From NCBI GenBank assembly GCA_000715605.1, contig KL568528.1:169900-184687 (forward strand): a DNA stretch of 14,788 bases, read 5' to 3'. Of the stretch, positions 5,947 through 12,536 are shown piece after piece (the first letter of the stretch is position 1; every line of letters begins with the position of its first letter). The DNA comes from Streptomyces speibonae. Its GTDB lineage: Bacteria; Actinomycetota; Actinomycetes; Streptomycetales; Streptomycetaceae. Made by a program: the position numbers and the translations under genes. Below the pieces are notes generated by a model. The model was given only the letters and a program-made list of their open reading frames with translations. It ran no database searches and was not told the origin of the DNA.

Positions 5947-6465
5947 TCAGAGGGCCGTCTCCCCGCGTACCAGTGGGTGGCACACAGGCTGGATCTCTTC
6001 CGGGAGGTCGTCGGGGGTGCACCAGCGGGCCTCGAGGATCTCGAAGGGGTCGAGGCGGAGTTCGCCGCCGAGCAGGCGGGCCTCGTAGGCCACCTCCATG
6101 CGGGTGCGCAGGCCGCTGTTCAGCATGACCAGGCGGCCCGTCTCGACGTCGAGGCCGGTCTCCTCCTTGACCTCGCGCACCACCGTCGCGCGGAAGTCCT
6201 CGCCCTTGCGGGCGAAGCCGCTCGGCAGGCCCCACTGGCGCCCCGGCGGCCACATCCGGTGCCGCAGCAGCAGCACCCTCCCTTCGTCGTCGCGCACGAC
6301 GCCGGTCACGCCGACCACGAACTTGGCGTGCAGCAGCCACATGATGCGGCTCTGTAGCGGGCGCAGAAGTCGCCAGAGACGGACGAGAAGACGTCGCACA
6401 GAGCCTCGGATGTCGGGAACGGACGGGGGTGCCACCACAAGAGACCGTACCTGGTGGGGGTCCAC
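5947..6465 (-). CDS. NUDIX hydrolase
   Basis: Predicted Mg2+-dependent hydrolase of a nucleoside-diphosphate-linked compound (172 aa). The Nudix box is complete: GFARKGEDFRATVVREVKEETGLD fits Gx5Ex7REUxEExGU. It is preceded by FVVGVTGVVRDDEGRVLLLRHRMWPPGRQWGLPSG, the usual first strands of this fold, and followed by YEARLLGG and an LEARWCTPDDLP segment. The N-terminal 40 residues (VRRLLVRLWRLLRPLQSRIMWLLHAKF) are basic and hydrophobic, as I recall for actinobacterial NUDIX proteins of this type. The GTG at 6465 has no clear ribosome site; GTG codons about ten residues further in are alternatives, so the exact start is uncertain. It is divergent from the EamA transporter and convergent with the 58-aa gene. 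The substrate is unknown. Confidence 0.92.
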   Translation of the reverse strand: MDPHQVRSLVVAPPSVPDIRGSVRRLLVRLWRLLRPLQSRIMWLLHAKFVVGVTGVVRDDEGRVLLLRHRMWPPGRQWGLPSGFARKGEDFRATVVREVKEETGLDVETGRLVMLNSGLRTRMEVAYEARLLGGELRLDPFEILEARWCTPDDLPEEIQPVCHPLVRGETAL

Positions 6466-6523
6466 GTCGTGGACGGAGTTGACCGAGGTGGCGCGCGGGC
6501 CTCATCGTCAGGCATATAAACGC

Positions 6524-6552
6524 TTTACGGTGCTGACTTAGTTCAATACGCT
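6524..6552 (+). promoter_or_regulatory. Candidate promoter of the EamA transporter gene
   Basis: TTTACG (6524-6529) and TACGCT (6547-6552) are separated by exactly 17 bases, a moderate match to the sigma-70-type pattern. Transcription would start near 6559, inside the palindrome at 6551-6568. The neighbourhood (about 6510-6546) is clearly less GC-rich than the genes around it. Confidence 0.45.
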
Positions 6553-6568
6553 GGACCGGACAGTCCAG
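6551..6568 (+). promoter_or_regulatory. Palindrome CTGGAC-N6-GTCCAG on the EamA promoter
   Basis: Six-base perfect arms around CGGACA overlap the end of the candidate -10 box and the expected start point, a typical repressor position. The left half, CTGGACCGG, is identical to a half-site of the GntR operator at 1821-1844. It may therefore be a third target of that regulator or the site of a related GntR/MocR protein encoded elsewhere. Confidence 0.5.
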
Positions 6569-6623
6569 CAAGTCGCACACTCGGTACAGCCCTGTCTCCG
6601 CTCCGACGTCCCTGGAAGGCACC

Positions 6624-7577
6624 GTGACCACCCCCAGCGCCGCCACCCCGTCCACCTCTTCCGGAACGGGTCACGCTCCCGCGTCCCCCTCGGGCGGCGT
6701 CCTGCGCGGGCGGGGCTCGCTGGGGCCCGTCGGGCTGGTGCTGGCCGGCGGGGTCTCCGTGCAGTTCGGCGGGGCGCTGGCGGTGACGCTGATGCCGCGG
6801 GCGGGCGCGCTCGGGGTCGTGTCGCTGCGGCTGCTGGTGGCCGCGCTCGTGCTGATGGTGCTGTGCCGGCCCCGGCTGCGCGGGCACTCGCGCGCCGACT
6901 GGAGCACGGTGATCGTCTTCGGTGTCGCCATGGCCGCGATGAACGGCCTCTTCTACCAGTCCGTCGCCCGCATCCCGCTCGGCCCCGCGGTCACGCTGGA
7001 GGTCCTCGGCCCGCTCGCCCTGTCCGTCCTGGCCTCACGGCGGGCGATCAACATCGTGTGGGCCGCGCTGGCCCTGACCGGCGTGTTCCTCCTCGGCGGC
7101 GGAGGCTTCAGCGGCCTCGACCCGCTGGGCGTCGCCTTCGCGCTGGGCGCCGGCGCCATGTGGGCGGCGTACATCATCTTCAGTGCGCGCACCGGGCGGC
7201 GCTTCCCGCAGGCGGACGGGCTCGCCCTCGCGATGGGGGCGGCGGCGATCCTCTTCCTGCCGCTGGGCATCGCCGAGTCCGGTACGAAACTCCTGAACCC
7301 GACGGTCCTCGCCCTGGGCGCGGCGGTCGCGGTGCTGTCCTCCGTGCTGCCCTACACCCTCGAATTGCTGGCCCTGCGCCACCTGCCCGCCTCCACGTTC
7401 GCGATCCTGATGAGCCTCGAACCGGCCCTCGCCGCCACCGCCGGCTTCCTGGTCCTCGACCAGGCCCTGACCGCCACGGAGGCCGCCGCCATCGCCCTGG
7501 TCATCGCGGCGAGCATGGGCGCGGTACGGACACAGGTGGGGCGGGGGAAGGTCAAGAAAGAGGAGGCTCTCTCCTGA
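6624..7577 (+). CDS. EamA/DMT-family transporter, RhtA-like exporter
   Basis: Predicted inner-membrane exporter of amino acids or related metabolites (317 aa, about ten transmembrane helices in two EamA repeats). Characteristic segments are GVSVQFGGALAVTLMPRAGALGVVSLRLL in the first repeat, FGVAMAAMNGLFYQSVARIPLGPAVTLEVLGPLALSV in its second half, GAMWAAYIIFSARTGRRF at the start of the second repeat, and SSVLPYTLELLALRHLPASTFAILMSLEPALAATAGFLVLDQ near the end. These fit the RhtA (threonine/homoserine exporter) branch. The first 30 residues are Ser/Thr/Gly-rich and cytosolic. The GTG at 6624 follows GGAAGG with four bases of spacing. It is divergent from the NUDIX gene, with a 158-bp gap holding a candidate promoter and operator. 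The substrate is not shown by sequence. Confidence 0.93.
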   Translation: MTTPSAATPSTSSGTGHAPASPSGGVLRGRGSLGPVGLVLAGGVSVQFGGALAVTLMPRAGALGVVSLRLLVAALVLMVLCRPRLRGHSRADWSTVIVFGVAMAAMNGLFYQSVARIPLGPAVTLEVLGPLALSVLASRRAINIVWAALALTGVFLLGGGGFSGLDPLGVAFALGAGAMWAAYIIFSARTGRRFPQADGLALAMGAAAILFLPLGIAESGTKLLNPTVLALGAAVAVLSSVLPYTLELLALRHLPASTFAILMSLEPALAATAGFLVLDQALTATEAAAIALVIAASMGAVRTQVGRGKVKKEEALS

Positions 7578-7609
7578 CGGTCGTGGGGCGCGGCGAGGCG
7601 TGTCGGGAC

Positions 7610-7615
7610 TAGAGT
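7610..7615 (+). promoter_or_regulatory. Candidate -10 box (TAGAGT) for the DUF6247-like pair
   Basis: TAGAGT fits the Streptomyces TAGRRT -10 pattern and lies 74 bp upstream of the 7689 ATG. No good -35 is visible. It is the same hexamer as before the nuclease-TerD gene and suggests the pair has its own promoter rather than depending on the EamA transcript. Confidence 0.4.
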
Positions 7616-7688
7616 CGCTCTCGTCTCTCGAAACAAGCGGCCCCGTCACGTGACCGGCCCCTCCCAGAGGCACGAAGGGAACAGAGCC

Positions 7689-8051
7689 ATGAGCGTGCAG
7701 CACGGTGAAGACGTCGACGACCGTCCGCTCATCCCTCGCCCGGAGCGAACACCGGGTGCCCTGCGGGCTGCCTGCACGGTCGTGGCCCCCGGCCTCCTGG
7801 CGGCGTACGACCGGGCGAAGGACCAGGCGCTCGCGGAGGCGGTGGAGCACGGCTCGCTGGGGCCGGTACACGCCTACCTGAGCCACTGGGCCGCTCTGCT
7901 CGAGATCGAACGTCACCCGGCCACCGCCAGGGAGTACCACCGCGCGGAGTACCTCGCCCGGATCGCCACCACGCCGGACGAGGCCCGCCGACACCTCAGA
8001 CTGGCGAGTTCCCTCTACCGCGCGGCCTTCCAGGCGGTGCACGCGGAGTGA
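7689..8051 (+). CDS. DUF6247-like protein, possible antitoxin-like partner (120 aa)
   Basis: Function not established. The sequence (RPLIPRPERTPGALRAACTVVAPGLLAAYDRAKDQALAEA, then GSLGPVHAYLSHWAALLEIERHPATAREYHRAEYLA) matches my memory of the DUF6247 family of Streptomyces, an all-helical protein of about 100-120 residues. No DNA-binding motif is clear. The ATG at 7689 follows AAGGGAA (7674-7680) with normal spacing; an in-frame GTG at 7650 would add 13 residues with no ribosome site. Its stop overlaps the start of the next gene in GTGA, so the two are translationally coupled. The layout, a helical protein first and a small alpha/beta protein second, resembles a type II toxin-antitoxin pair; that role is an inference from arrangement. 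Confidence 0.85.
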   Translation: MSVQHGEDVDDRPLIPRPERTPGALRAACTVVAPGLLAAYDRAKDQALAEAVEHGSLGPVHAYLSHWAALLEIERHPATAREYHRAEYLARIATTPDEARRHLRLASSLYRAAFQAVHAE

Positions 8052-8308
8052 CCTGGCGTTGGGAGTACGAGCCGGATCAGGCGACGGTGGCGGGCGGTGC
8101 TCCGGCCGGCTTTCTCGCAGAGGTGGAAAAGACGGCCGACGAACTGGTCAGAGCGGCCGAAGCGCTCCACCTGCACGGTCCCGGATTTCAGGGCGCCGAT
8201 GAAGGGGCCAAACACGCGTTCGTCTCCGGGGGCTTCTTCGTCTACATGGTCACCCCGCGCTCGGAGCTCGTCACCATCTGGCAAGTGACACCGGACCCCC
8301 TTTTCTGA
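8048..8308 (+). CDS. Small partner of the DUF6247-like protein, possibly RelE/ParE-like (86 aa)
   Basis: A short protein starting MTWRWEYEP. A helical stretch (GFLAEVEKTADELVRAAEALHL) is followed by predicted strands (GGFFVYMVTPRSELVTIWQVTP). This helix-then-sheet layout is reminiscent of the RelE/ParE toxin fold, but length and motif similarity are too weak to assign it. The GTG start overlaps the previous stop by 4 bp, and no independent ribosome site is needed. It ends with a TGA at 8306. If the pair is a toxin-antitoxin module, this is the candidate toxin; otherwise it is an unknown cytoplasmic protein made in fixed ratio with its partner. Confidence 0.8.
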   Translation: MTWRWEYEPDQATVAGGAPAGFLAEVEKTADELVRAAEALHLHGPGFQGADEGAKHAFVSGGFFVYMVTPRSELVTIWQVTPDPLF

Positions 8309-8371
8309 GGGCTCGGCCGGAGCACGGCGACCAGGCCTCTCCCGCCCTGTGCAAGGCGCGAAGAAATCCAT

Positions 8372-8385
8372 GCAAGCACGCTTGC
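8372..8385 (+). promoter_or_regulatory. TetR-type palindrome upstream of the Atu-like operon
   Basis: GCAAGC-AC-GCTTGC has six-base perfect arms and is followed by TTGTTTTG. It overlaps a possible -35 (TTGCTT, 8382-8387) with CATGCT 17 bases later (8405-8410), 50-55 bp before the first gene. Palindromes of this kind are typical targets of TetR-family repressors of acyl-CoA catabolism; no TetR gene lies in the window. The rest of the 154-bp gap shows nothing else. Confidence 0.6.
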
Positions 8386-8462
8386 TTGTTTTGTTCGCCG
8401 CTGCCATGCTCCACGCAACCGCGCCGCACACCGCCGTGCACGTGTTCCGAGGGGAGCGCCTC

Positions 8463-9257
8463 GTGTCCGAGCCGATGTCCGTGATCGACGATCTGCGTGA
8501 GGAGAGCGAGGAGCTCGACCGGCTCGTGGCCGGGCTCGGGGACGAGGGGTGGGGGCGGGACACCCCCGCCGCCGGATGGACCGTCGCCCACCAGATCGCC
8601 CACCTCGCGTGGACCGACCACTGCGCCCTGCTCGCCGTCACCGACGCGGACGCGTTCAGGGCGCTGGTCGAGCGGGCGCTCACCGCGCCCCGCACCTTCG
8701 TCGACGAGGGCGCCGAGGAGTACGCCAGGGCCGCCCCCGCCGAACTGCTCGCCCGGTGGCGCGAGGGCCGGGCGGCGCTGGAGAAGGCGTTGCGGGAGGC
8801 CCCGGCCGGGACGCGCTTCCCCTGGTACGGGCCGCCCATGTCCGCCGCCTCCATGGCCACCGCCCGTCTCATGGAGACCTGGGCCCATGGACTGGACGTG
8901 GCGGACGCGATCGGTGTGATGCGGCCACCCAGCGACCGGCTCCGGCATGTGGCGTGGCTCGGGGCGCGCACCCGGGACTTCGCCTACGGCGTGCACGGGC
9001 TCACCCCGCCCGCCGAGCCGTTCCGGGTCGAGCTCGCCGCACCCGGGGGCGGGACCTGGGCGTACGGGCCCGAGGACGCGGCCCAGCGGGTCACCGGGCC
9101 CGCGCTCGACTTCTGCCTGCTCGTCACCCAGCGCGCCCACCGCGCGGACCTCGCCCTCACCGCCTCCGGCCCCGACGCCGACCGCTGGCTGGACATCGCC
9201 CAGGCCTTCGCAGGACCGGCCGGAGGCGGTCGGCAGCCGAAGGGAAGCACCCGGTGA
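8463..9257 (+). CDS. TIGR03084-like protein (MDMPI/DinB-fold metal-binding protein)
   Basis: An actinobacterial protein of unknown reaction (264 aa). The N-terminal four-helix DinB/mycothiol-dependent maleylpyruvate isomerase fold has the metal-site pattern GWTVAHQIAHLAWTDH, with a third candidate His in METWAHGLDVADA. The C-terminal part (VELAAPGGGTWAYGPEDAAQRVTGPALDFCLLVTQRAHRADLALTASG) resembles the MDMPI C-terminal domain. Related proteins use mycothiol, so a thiol-dependent step is conceivable, but this is inference. The GTG at 8463 was chosen because GGGGAG (8451-8456) sits six bases before it; an ATG four codons later is possible, and a start at 8349 would run through the promoter. It is the first gene of the operon and overlaps the AtuA gene by GTGA. 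Confidence 0.88.
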   Translation: MSEPMSVIDDLREESEELDRLVAGLGDEGWGRDTPAAGWTVAHQIAHLAWTDHCALLAVTDADAFRALVERALTAPRTFVDEGAEEYARAAPAELLARWREGRAALEKALREAPAGTRFPWYGPPMSAASMATARLMETWAHGLDVADAIGVMRPPSDRLRHVAWLGARTRDFAYGVHGLTPPAEPFRVELAAPGGGTWAYGPEDAAQRVTGPALDFCLLVTQRAHRADLALTASGPDADRWLDIAQAFAGPAGGGRQPKGSTR

Positions 9258-10936
9258 CCCTGCGGATCGGCAACTTCTCCGGCTTCTACGGCGACCGCCT
9301 CGACGCCCTCCGCGAGATGCTCACCGGCGGCGAGGTCGACGTCCTCACCGGCGACTACCTCGCCGAACTGACCATGCTCATCCTCGCCCGGGACCGCCTC
9401 AAGGACCCCTCCGCCGGGTACGCCCGCACCTTCCTGCGGCAACTGGAGGAGTGCCTCGGTCTCGCCCACGAGCGGGGCGTCAGGATCGTCACCAACGCCG
9501 GCGGACTCAACCCGGCCGGCCTCGCCGACGCCGTACGGGCCCTCGCCGGCCGGCTCGGCATCCCCGTGCGGGTCGCCCACGTCGAGGGCGACGACCTCAC
9601 CGCGCGGTACCCCGGCAGCCTCGCCGCCCACGCCTACCTCGGCGGCTCCGGCATCGCGGAGTGCCTCCGCGCGGGCGCCGACGTGGTCGTCACCGGCCGC
9701 GTCACCGACGCCGCCCTCGTCACCGGCCCGGCCGCCGCCCACTTCGGCTGGGCGGCGACGGACCACGACCGGCTCGCGGGAGCCGTGGTCGCCGGGCATG
9801 TGCTGGAGTGCGGGACACAGGCCACCGGCGGGAACTACGCCTTCTTCACCGAGCACCCGCCCGGCGCCCTCCGCCGGCCCGGCTTCCCCCTCGCCGAGAT
9901 CCACGCCGACGGCAGCTGCGTCCTCACCAAGCACCCCGGCACCGGCGGCTTCGTCGACGTCGGCACCGTCACCGCCCAGCTGCTCTACGAGACCGGCGGC
10001 GCCCGGTACGCCGGGCCGGACGTCACCGCCCGCCTCGACACCGTACGGCTGCGGCAGGACGGGCCCGACCGGGTGCGCGTCGAAGGGGTGCGGGGCGAGG
10101 CACCGCCGCCCACGCTCAAGGTCGGCCTCAACCGGCTCGGCGGCTTCCGCAACGAGGTCGTGTTCGTGCTCACCGGGCTCGACATCGAGGCCAAGGCCGC
10201 CCTCGTCAAGGAGCAGATGGGCGACGCGCTCGCCAAGTCCCCGCCCGCCGAGGCGCGCTGGGAACTCGCCCGCACCGACCGGCCCGACGCCGACACCGAG
10301 GAGACCGCCAGCGCCCTGCTGCGGCTCGTCGTACGGGATCCCTCGCAGGAGGCCGTCGGACGGGTGCTGAGCGGGGCCGCCATCGAACTGGCCCTGGCCG
10401 GCTACCCCGGATTCCATGTGATGGCGCCACCGGGAAAGGGCTCCCCCTATGGGGTCTTTGAGGATGCATACGTCCCCCATGGCGACGTCGACCATGTGGC
10501 CGTCCTCCACGACGGACGCCGCGTCCCCGTGGCGCCGCCCCCCGACACCGCCGTACTCGAGGACGTACCGGAACCCCCGCTCCCCGCACCGCTGCCACCG
10601 GGTCCCGTCACGCGAGCCCCCCTCGGGCTCCTCGCCGGCGCGCGCAGCGGCGACAAGGGCGGAAACGCCAACGTCGGCGTCTGGGCCCGCACCGACGAGG
10701 CCTGGCGGTGGCTCGCGCACGAACTCACCACAGCCCGGTTCCGGGAACTGATCCCCGAGGCCGCCGCCCTGCCCGTCACCCGCCACGTACTGCCCCGCCT
10801 GCGCGCCCTGAACTTCGTCGTCGAGGGCATCCTCGGCGAGGGCGTCGCCGCGCAGGCCCGCTTCGACCCCCAGGCCAAGGCGCTCGGCGAATGGCTGCGC
10901 TCCCGGCACCTCGACATCCCGGAGGCCCTGCTGTGA
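9254..10936 (+). CDS. AtuA family protein (DUF1446) with C-terminal AtuA-like domain
   Basis: A 560-aa cytoplasmic protein of the acyclic terpene utilisation AtuA family. The N-terminal domain (about 1-440) shows the family's NFSGFYGDRLDALREML, GDYLAELTMLIL, VTNAGGLNP, GSGIAECLRAGADVVVTGRVTDAAL and ECGTQATGGNYAFF segments. The C-terminal domain (about 455-555) contains LLAGARSGDKGGNANVGVWAR and LRALNFVVEGILGEGVA, the AtuA-like ferredoxin-fold domain. Both halves, sometimes separate in other bacteria, are present in one chain here. AtuA is needed for citronellol/geraniol growth in Pseudomonas, but its reaction is not established. The GTG start overlaps the upstream stop by GTGA, and the stop overlaps the next start in the same way, so it is tightly co-translated with the carboxyltransferase subunit. 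Confidence 0.94.
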   Translation: MTLRIGNFSGFYGDRLDALREMLTGGEVDVLTGDYLAELTMLILARDRLKDPSAGYARTFLRQLEECLGLAHERGVRIVTNAGGLNPAGLADAVRALAGRLGIPVRVAHVEGDDLTARYPGSLAAHAYLGGSGIAECLRAGADVVVTGRVTDAALVTGPAAAHFGWAATDHDRLAGAVVAGHVLECGTQATGGNYAFFTEHPPGALRRPGFPLAEIHADGSCVLTKHPGTGGFVDVGTVTAQLLYETGGARYAGPDVTARLDTVRLRQDGPDRVRVEGVRGEAPPPTLKVGLNRLGGFRNEVVFVLTGLDIEAKAALVKEQMGDALAKSPPAEARWELARTDRPDADTEETASALLRLVVRDPSQEAVGRVLSGAAIELALAGYPGFHVMAPPGKGSPYGVFEDAYVPHGDVDHVAVLHDGRRVPVAPPPDTAVLEDVPEPPLPAPLPPGPVTRAPLGLLAGARSGDKGGNANVGVWARTDEAWRWLAHELTTARFRELIPEAAALPVTRHVLPRLRALNFVVEGILGEGVAAQARFDPQAKALGEWLRSRHLDIPEALL

Positions 10937-12531
10937 CGGTCCTCGAATCCGCCCTGAACACCGCCGACCCGGAGTACCGCGCCCACCGCGACGCCATGCT
11001 CGCCAAGCTCGCCGAACTCGACGCCGAACACGCCAAGGCCCTCGCCGGCGGCGGCGAGAAGTACGTCCGGCGCCACCGCGAGCGCGGCAAACTCCTCGCC
11101 CGCGAACGCATCGAACTCCTCCTCGACCCCGACACCCCGTTCCTGGAGCTGTCCCCGCTGGCCGGCTGGGGCAGCGACTACACCGTCGGCGCCTCCCTCG
11201 TCACCGGCATCGGCGTCGTCGAGGGCGTCGAGTGCCTGATCACCGCCAACGACCCCACCGTGCGCGGCGGCGCCAGCAACCCCTGGAGCCTGAAGAAGGC
11301 CCTGCGCGCCAACGACATCGCGCTCGCCAACCGGCTGCCCGTGATCAGTCTCGTCGAGTCCGGCGGCGCCGACCTGCCCTCCCAGAAGGAGATCTTCATC
11401 CCCGGCGGCGCCATCTTCCGGGACCTCACCCGGCTCTCGGCGGCCGGCATCCCCACCGTCGCCGTCGTCTTCGGCAACTCCACCGCGGGCGGCGCCTACA
11501 TCCCCGGCATGTCCGACCACGTGATCATGGTCAAGGAGCGGGCGAAGGTGTTCCTCGGCGGCCCGCCGCTGGTGAAGATGGCCACGGGGGAGGAGAGCGA
11601 CGACGAGTCCCTGGGCGGCGCCGAGATGCACGCGCGCGTGTCGGGCCTCGCCGACTACTTCGCCGTCGACGAACCCGACGCCCTGCGCCAGGCCCGCCGC
11701 GTCGTCGCCCGCCTCAACCACCGCAAGGCCCACGACGATCCGGGACCCGCCGCCCCGCCCAAGTACGACGAGGACGAACTCCTCGGCATCGTCCCCGGCG
11801 ACCTCAAGATCCCCTTCGACCCGCGCGAGGTCATCGCGCGGATCGTCGACTCCTCCGACTTCGACGAGTTCAAACCCCTCTACGGCACCAGCCTCACCAC
11901 CGGCTGGGCCGCCCTGCACGGCCACCCGGTCGGCATCCTCGCCAACGCCCAAGGGGTCCTCTTCAGCGAGGAGTCCCAGAAGGCCGCCCAGTTCATCCAG
12001 CTCGCCAACCAGCGCGACATCCCGCTGATCTTCCTGCACAACACCACCGGCTACATGGTCGGCAAGGAGTACGAGCAGGGCGGCATCATCAAGCACGGCG
12101 CCATGATGATCAACGCGGTCAGCAACTCCCGCGTCCCCCACCTGTCCGTCCTCATGGGCGCCTCCTACGGCGCCGGCCACTACGGCATGTGCGGCCGCGC
12201 CTACGACCCCCGCTTCCTCTTCGCCTGGCCCAGCGCCAAGTCCGCCGTCATGGGCCCGCAGCAGCTCGCCGGCGTGCTGTCCATCGTCGCCCGCCAGTCC
12301 GCCGCCGCGAAGGGACAGCCGTACGACGACGACGCGGACGCCGCCCTGCGCGCCATGGTGGAGCAGCAGATCGAATCCGAGTCGCTGCCGATGTTCCTCT
12401 CCGGGCGCCTCTACGACGACGGCGTCATCGACCCGCGCGACACCCGAACCGTCCTCGGCCTGTGCCTGTCCGCGATCCACACCGCCCCCTACGAGGGCGC
12501 GCGCGGCGGCTTCGGCGTCTTCCGGATGTGA
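10933..12531 (+). CDS. Acyl-CoA carboxylase carboxyltransferase (beta) subunit, MCC/GCC type
   Basis: The carboxyltransferase half of a biotin-dependent acyl-CoA carboxylase (532 aa). It transfers carboxyl from carboxybiotin to a branched enoyl-CoA. Crotonase-fold N-domain segments are GKLLARERIELLLDPDTPFLELS, ANDPTVRGGASNPWSLKKALRA, VSLVESGGADLP and NSTAGGAYIPGMSDH. The C-domain has FSEESQKAAQFIQLANQRDIPLIFLHNTTGYMVGKEYEQGGIIKHGAMMINAVSNS, then GASYGAGHYGMCGRAYDPRFLFAWP and SAVMGPQQLAGVL. The FxxNTTGYMVG and YGAGxYGMCGRAY blocks are those of methylcrotonyl- and geranyl-CoA carboxylases rather than propionyl-CoA carboxylases. The length is normal. The GTG start overlaps the AtuA stop by GTGA. 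It pairs with the downstream alpha subunit. Geranyl-CoA-like versus 3-methylcrotonyl-CoA substrate is undecided. Confidence 0.94.
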   Translation: MTVLESALNTADPEYRAHRDAMLAKLAELDAEHAKALAGGGEKYVRRHRERGKLLARERIELLLDPDTPFLELSPLAGWGSDYTVGASLVTGIGVVEGVECLITANDPTVRGGASNPWSLKKALRANDIALANRLPVISLVESGGADLPSQKEIFIPGGAIFRDLTRLSAAGIPTVAVVFGNSTAGGAYIPGMSDHVIMVKERAKVFLGGPPLVKMATGEESDDESLGGAEMHARVSGLADYFAVDEPDALRQARRVVARLNHRKAHDDPGPAAPPKYDEDELLGIVPGDLKIPFDPREVIARIVDSSDFDEFKPLYGTSLTTGWAALHGHPVGILANAQGVLFSEESQKAAQFIQLANQRDIPLIFLHNTTGYMVGKEYEQGGIIKHGAMMINAVSNSRVPHLSVLMGASYGAGHYGMCGRAYDPRFLFAWPSAKSAVMGPQQLAGVLSIVARQSAAAKGQPYDDDADAALRAMVEQQIESESLPMFLSGRLYDDGVIDPRDTRTVLGLCLSAIHTAPYEGARGGFGVFRM

Positions 12532-12536
12532 GGCCC

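Noticed and set aside
7650..7688. GTG at 7650 as start of the DUF6247-like gene
   Set aside because: No ribosome site precedes it, whereas AAGGGAA precedes the ATG at 7689.
8349..8462. Longer start for the TIGR03084-like gene (MQGAKKSMQARLL...), which would look like a signal peptide
   Set aside because: The stretch contains the TetR-type palindrome and promoter candidate, lacks a ribosome site, and GGGGAG stands just before the GTG at 8463.
8984..10909. 641-codon minus-strand frame opposite the AtuA gene
   Set aside because: Gly/Val/Glu-rich shadow with no recognisable domain; the plus strand encodes a full AtuA protein.
10447..12480. 677-codon minus-strand frame opposite the carboxyltransferase gene
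   Set aside because: Low-complexity Gly/Val/Asp composition and no motif; it is an antisense shadow of a clearly functional gene.
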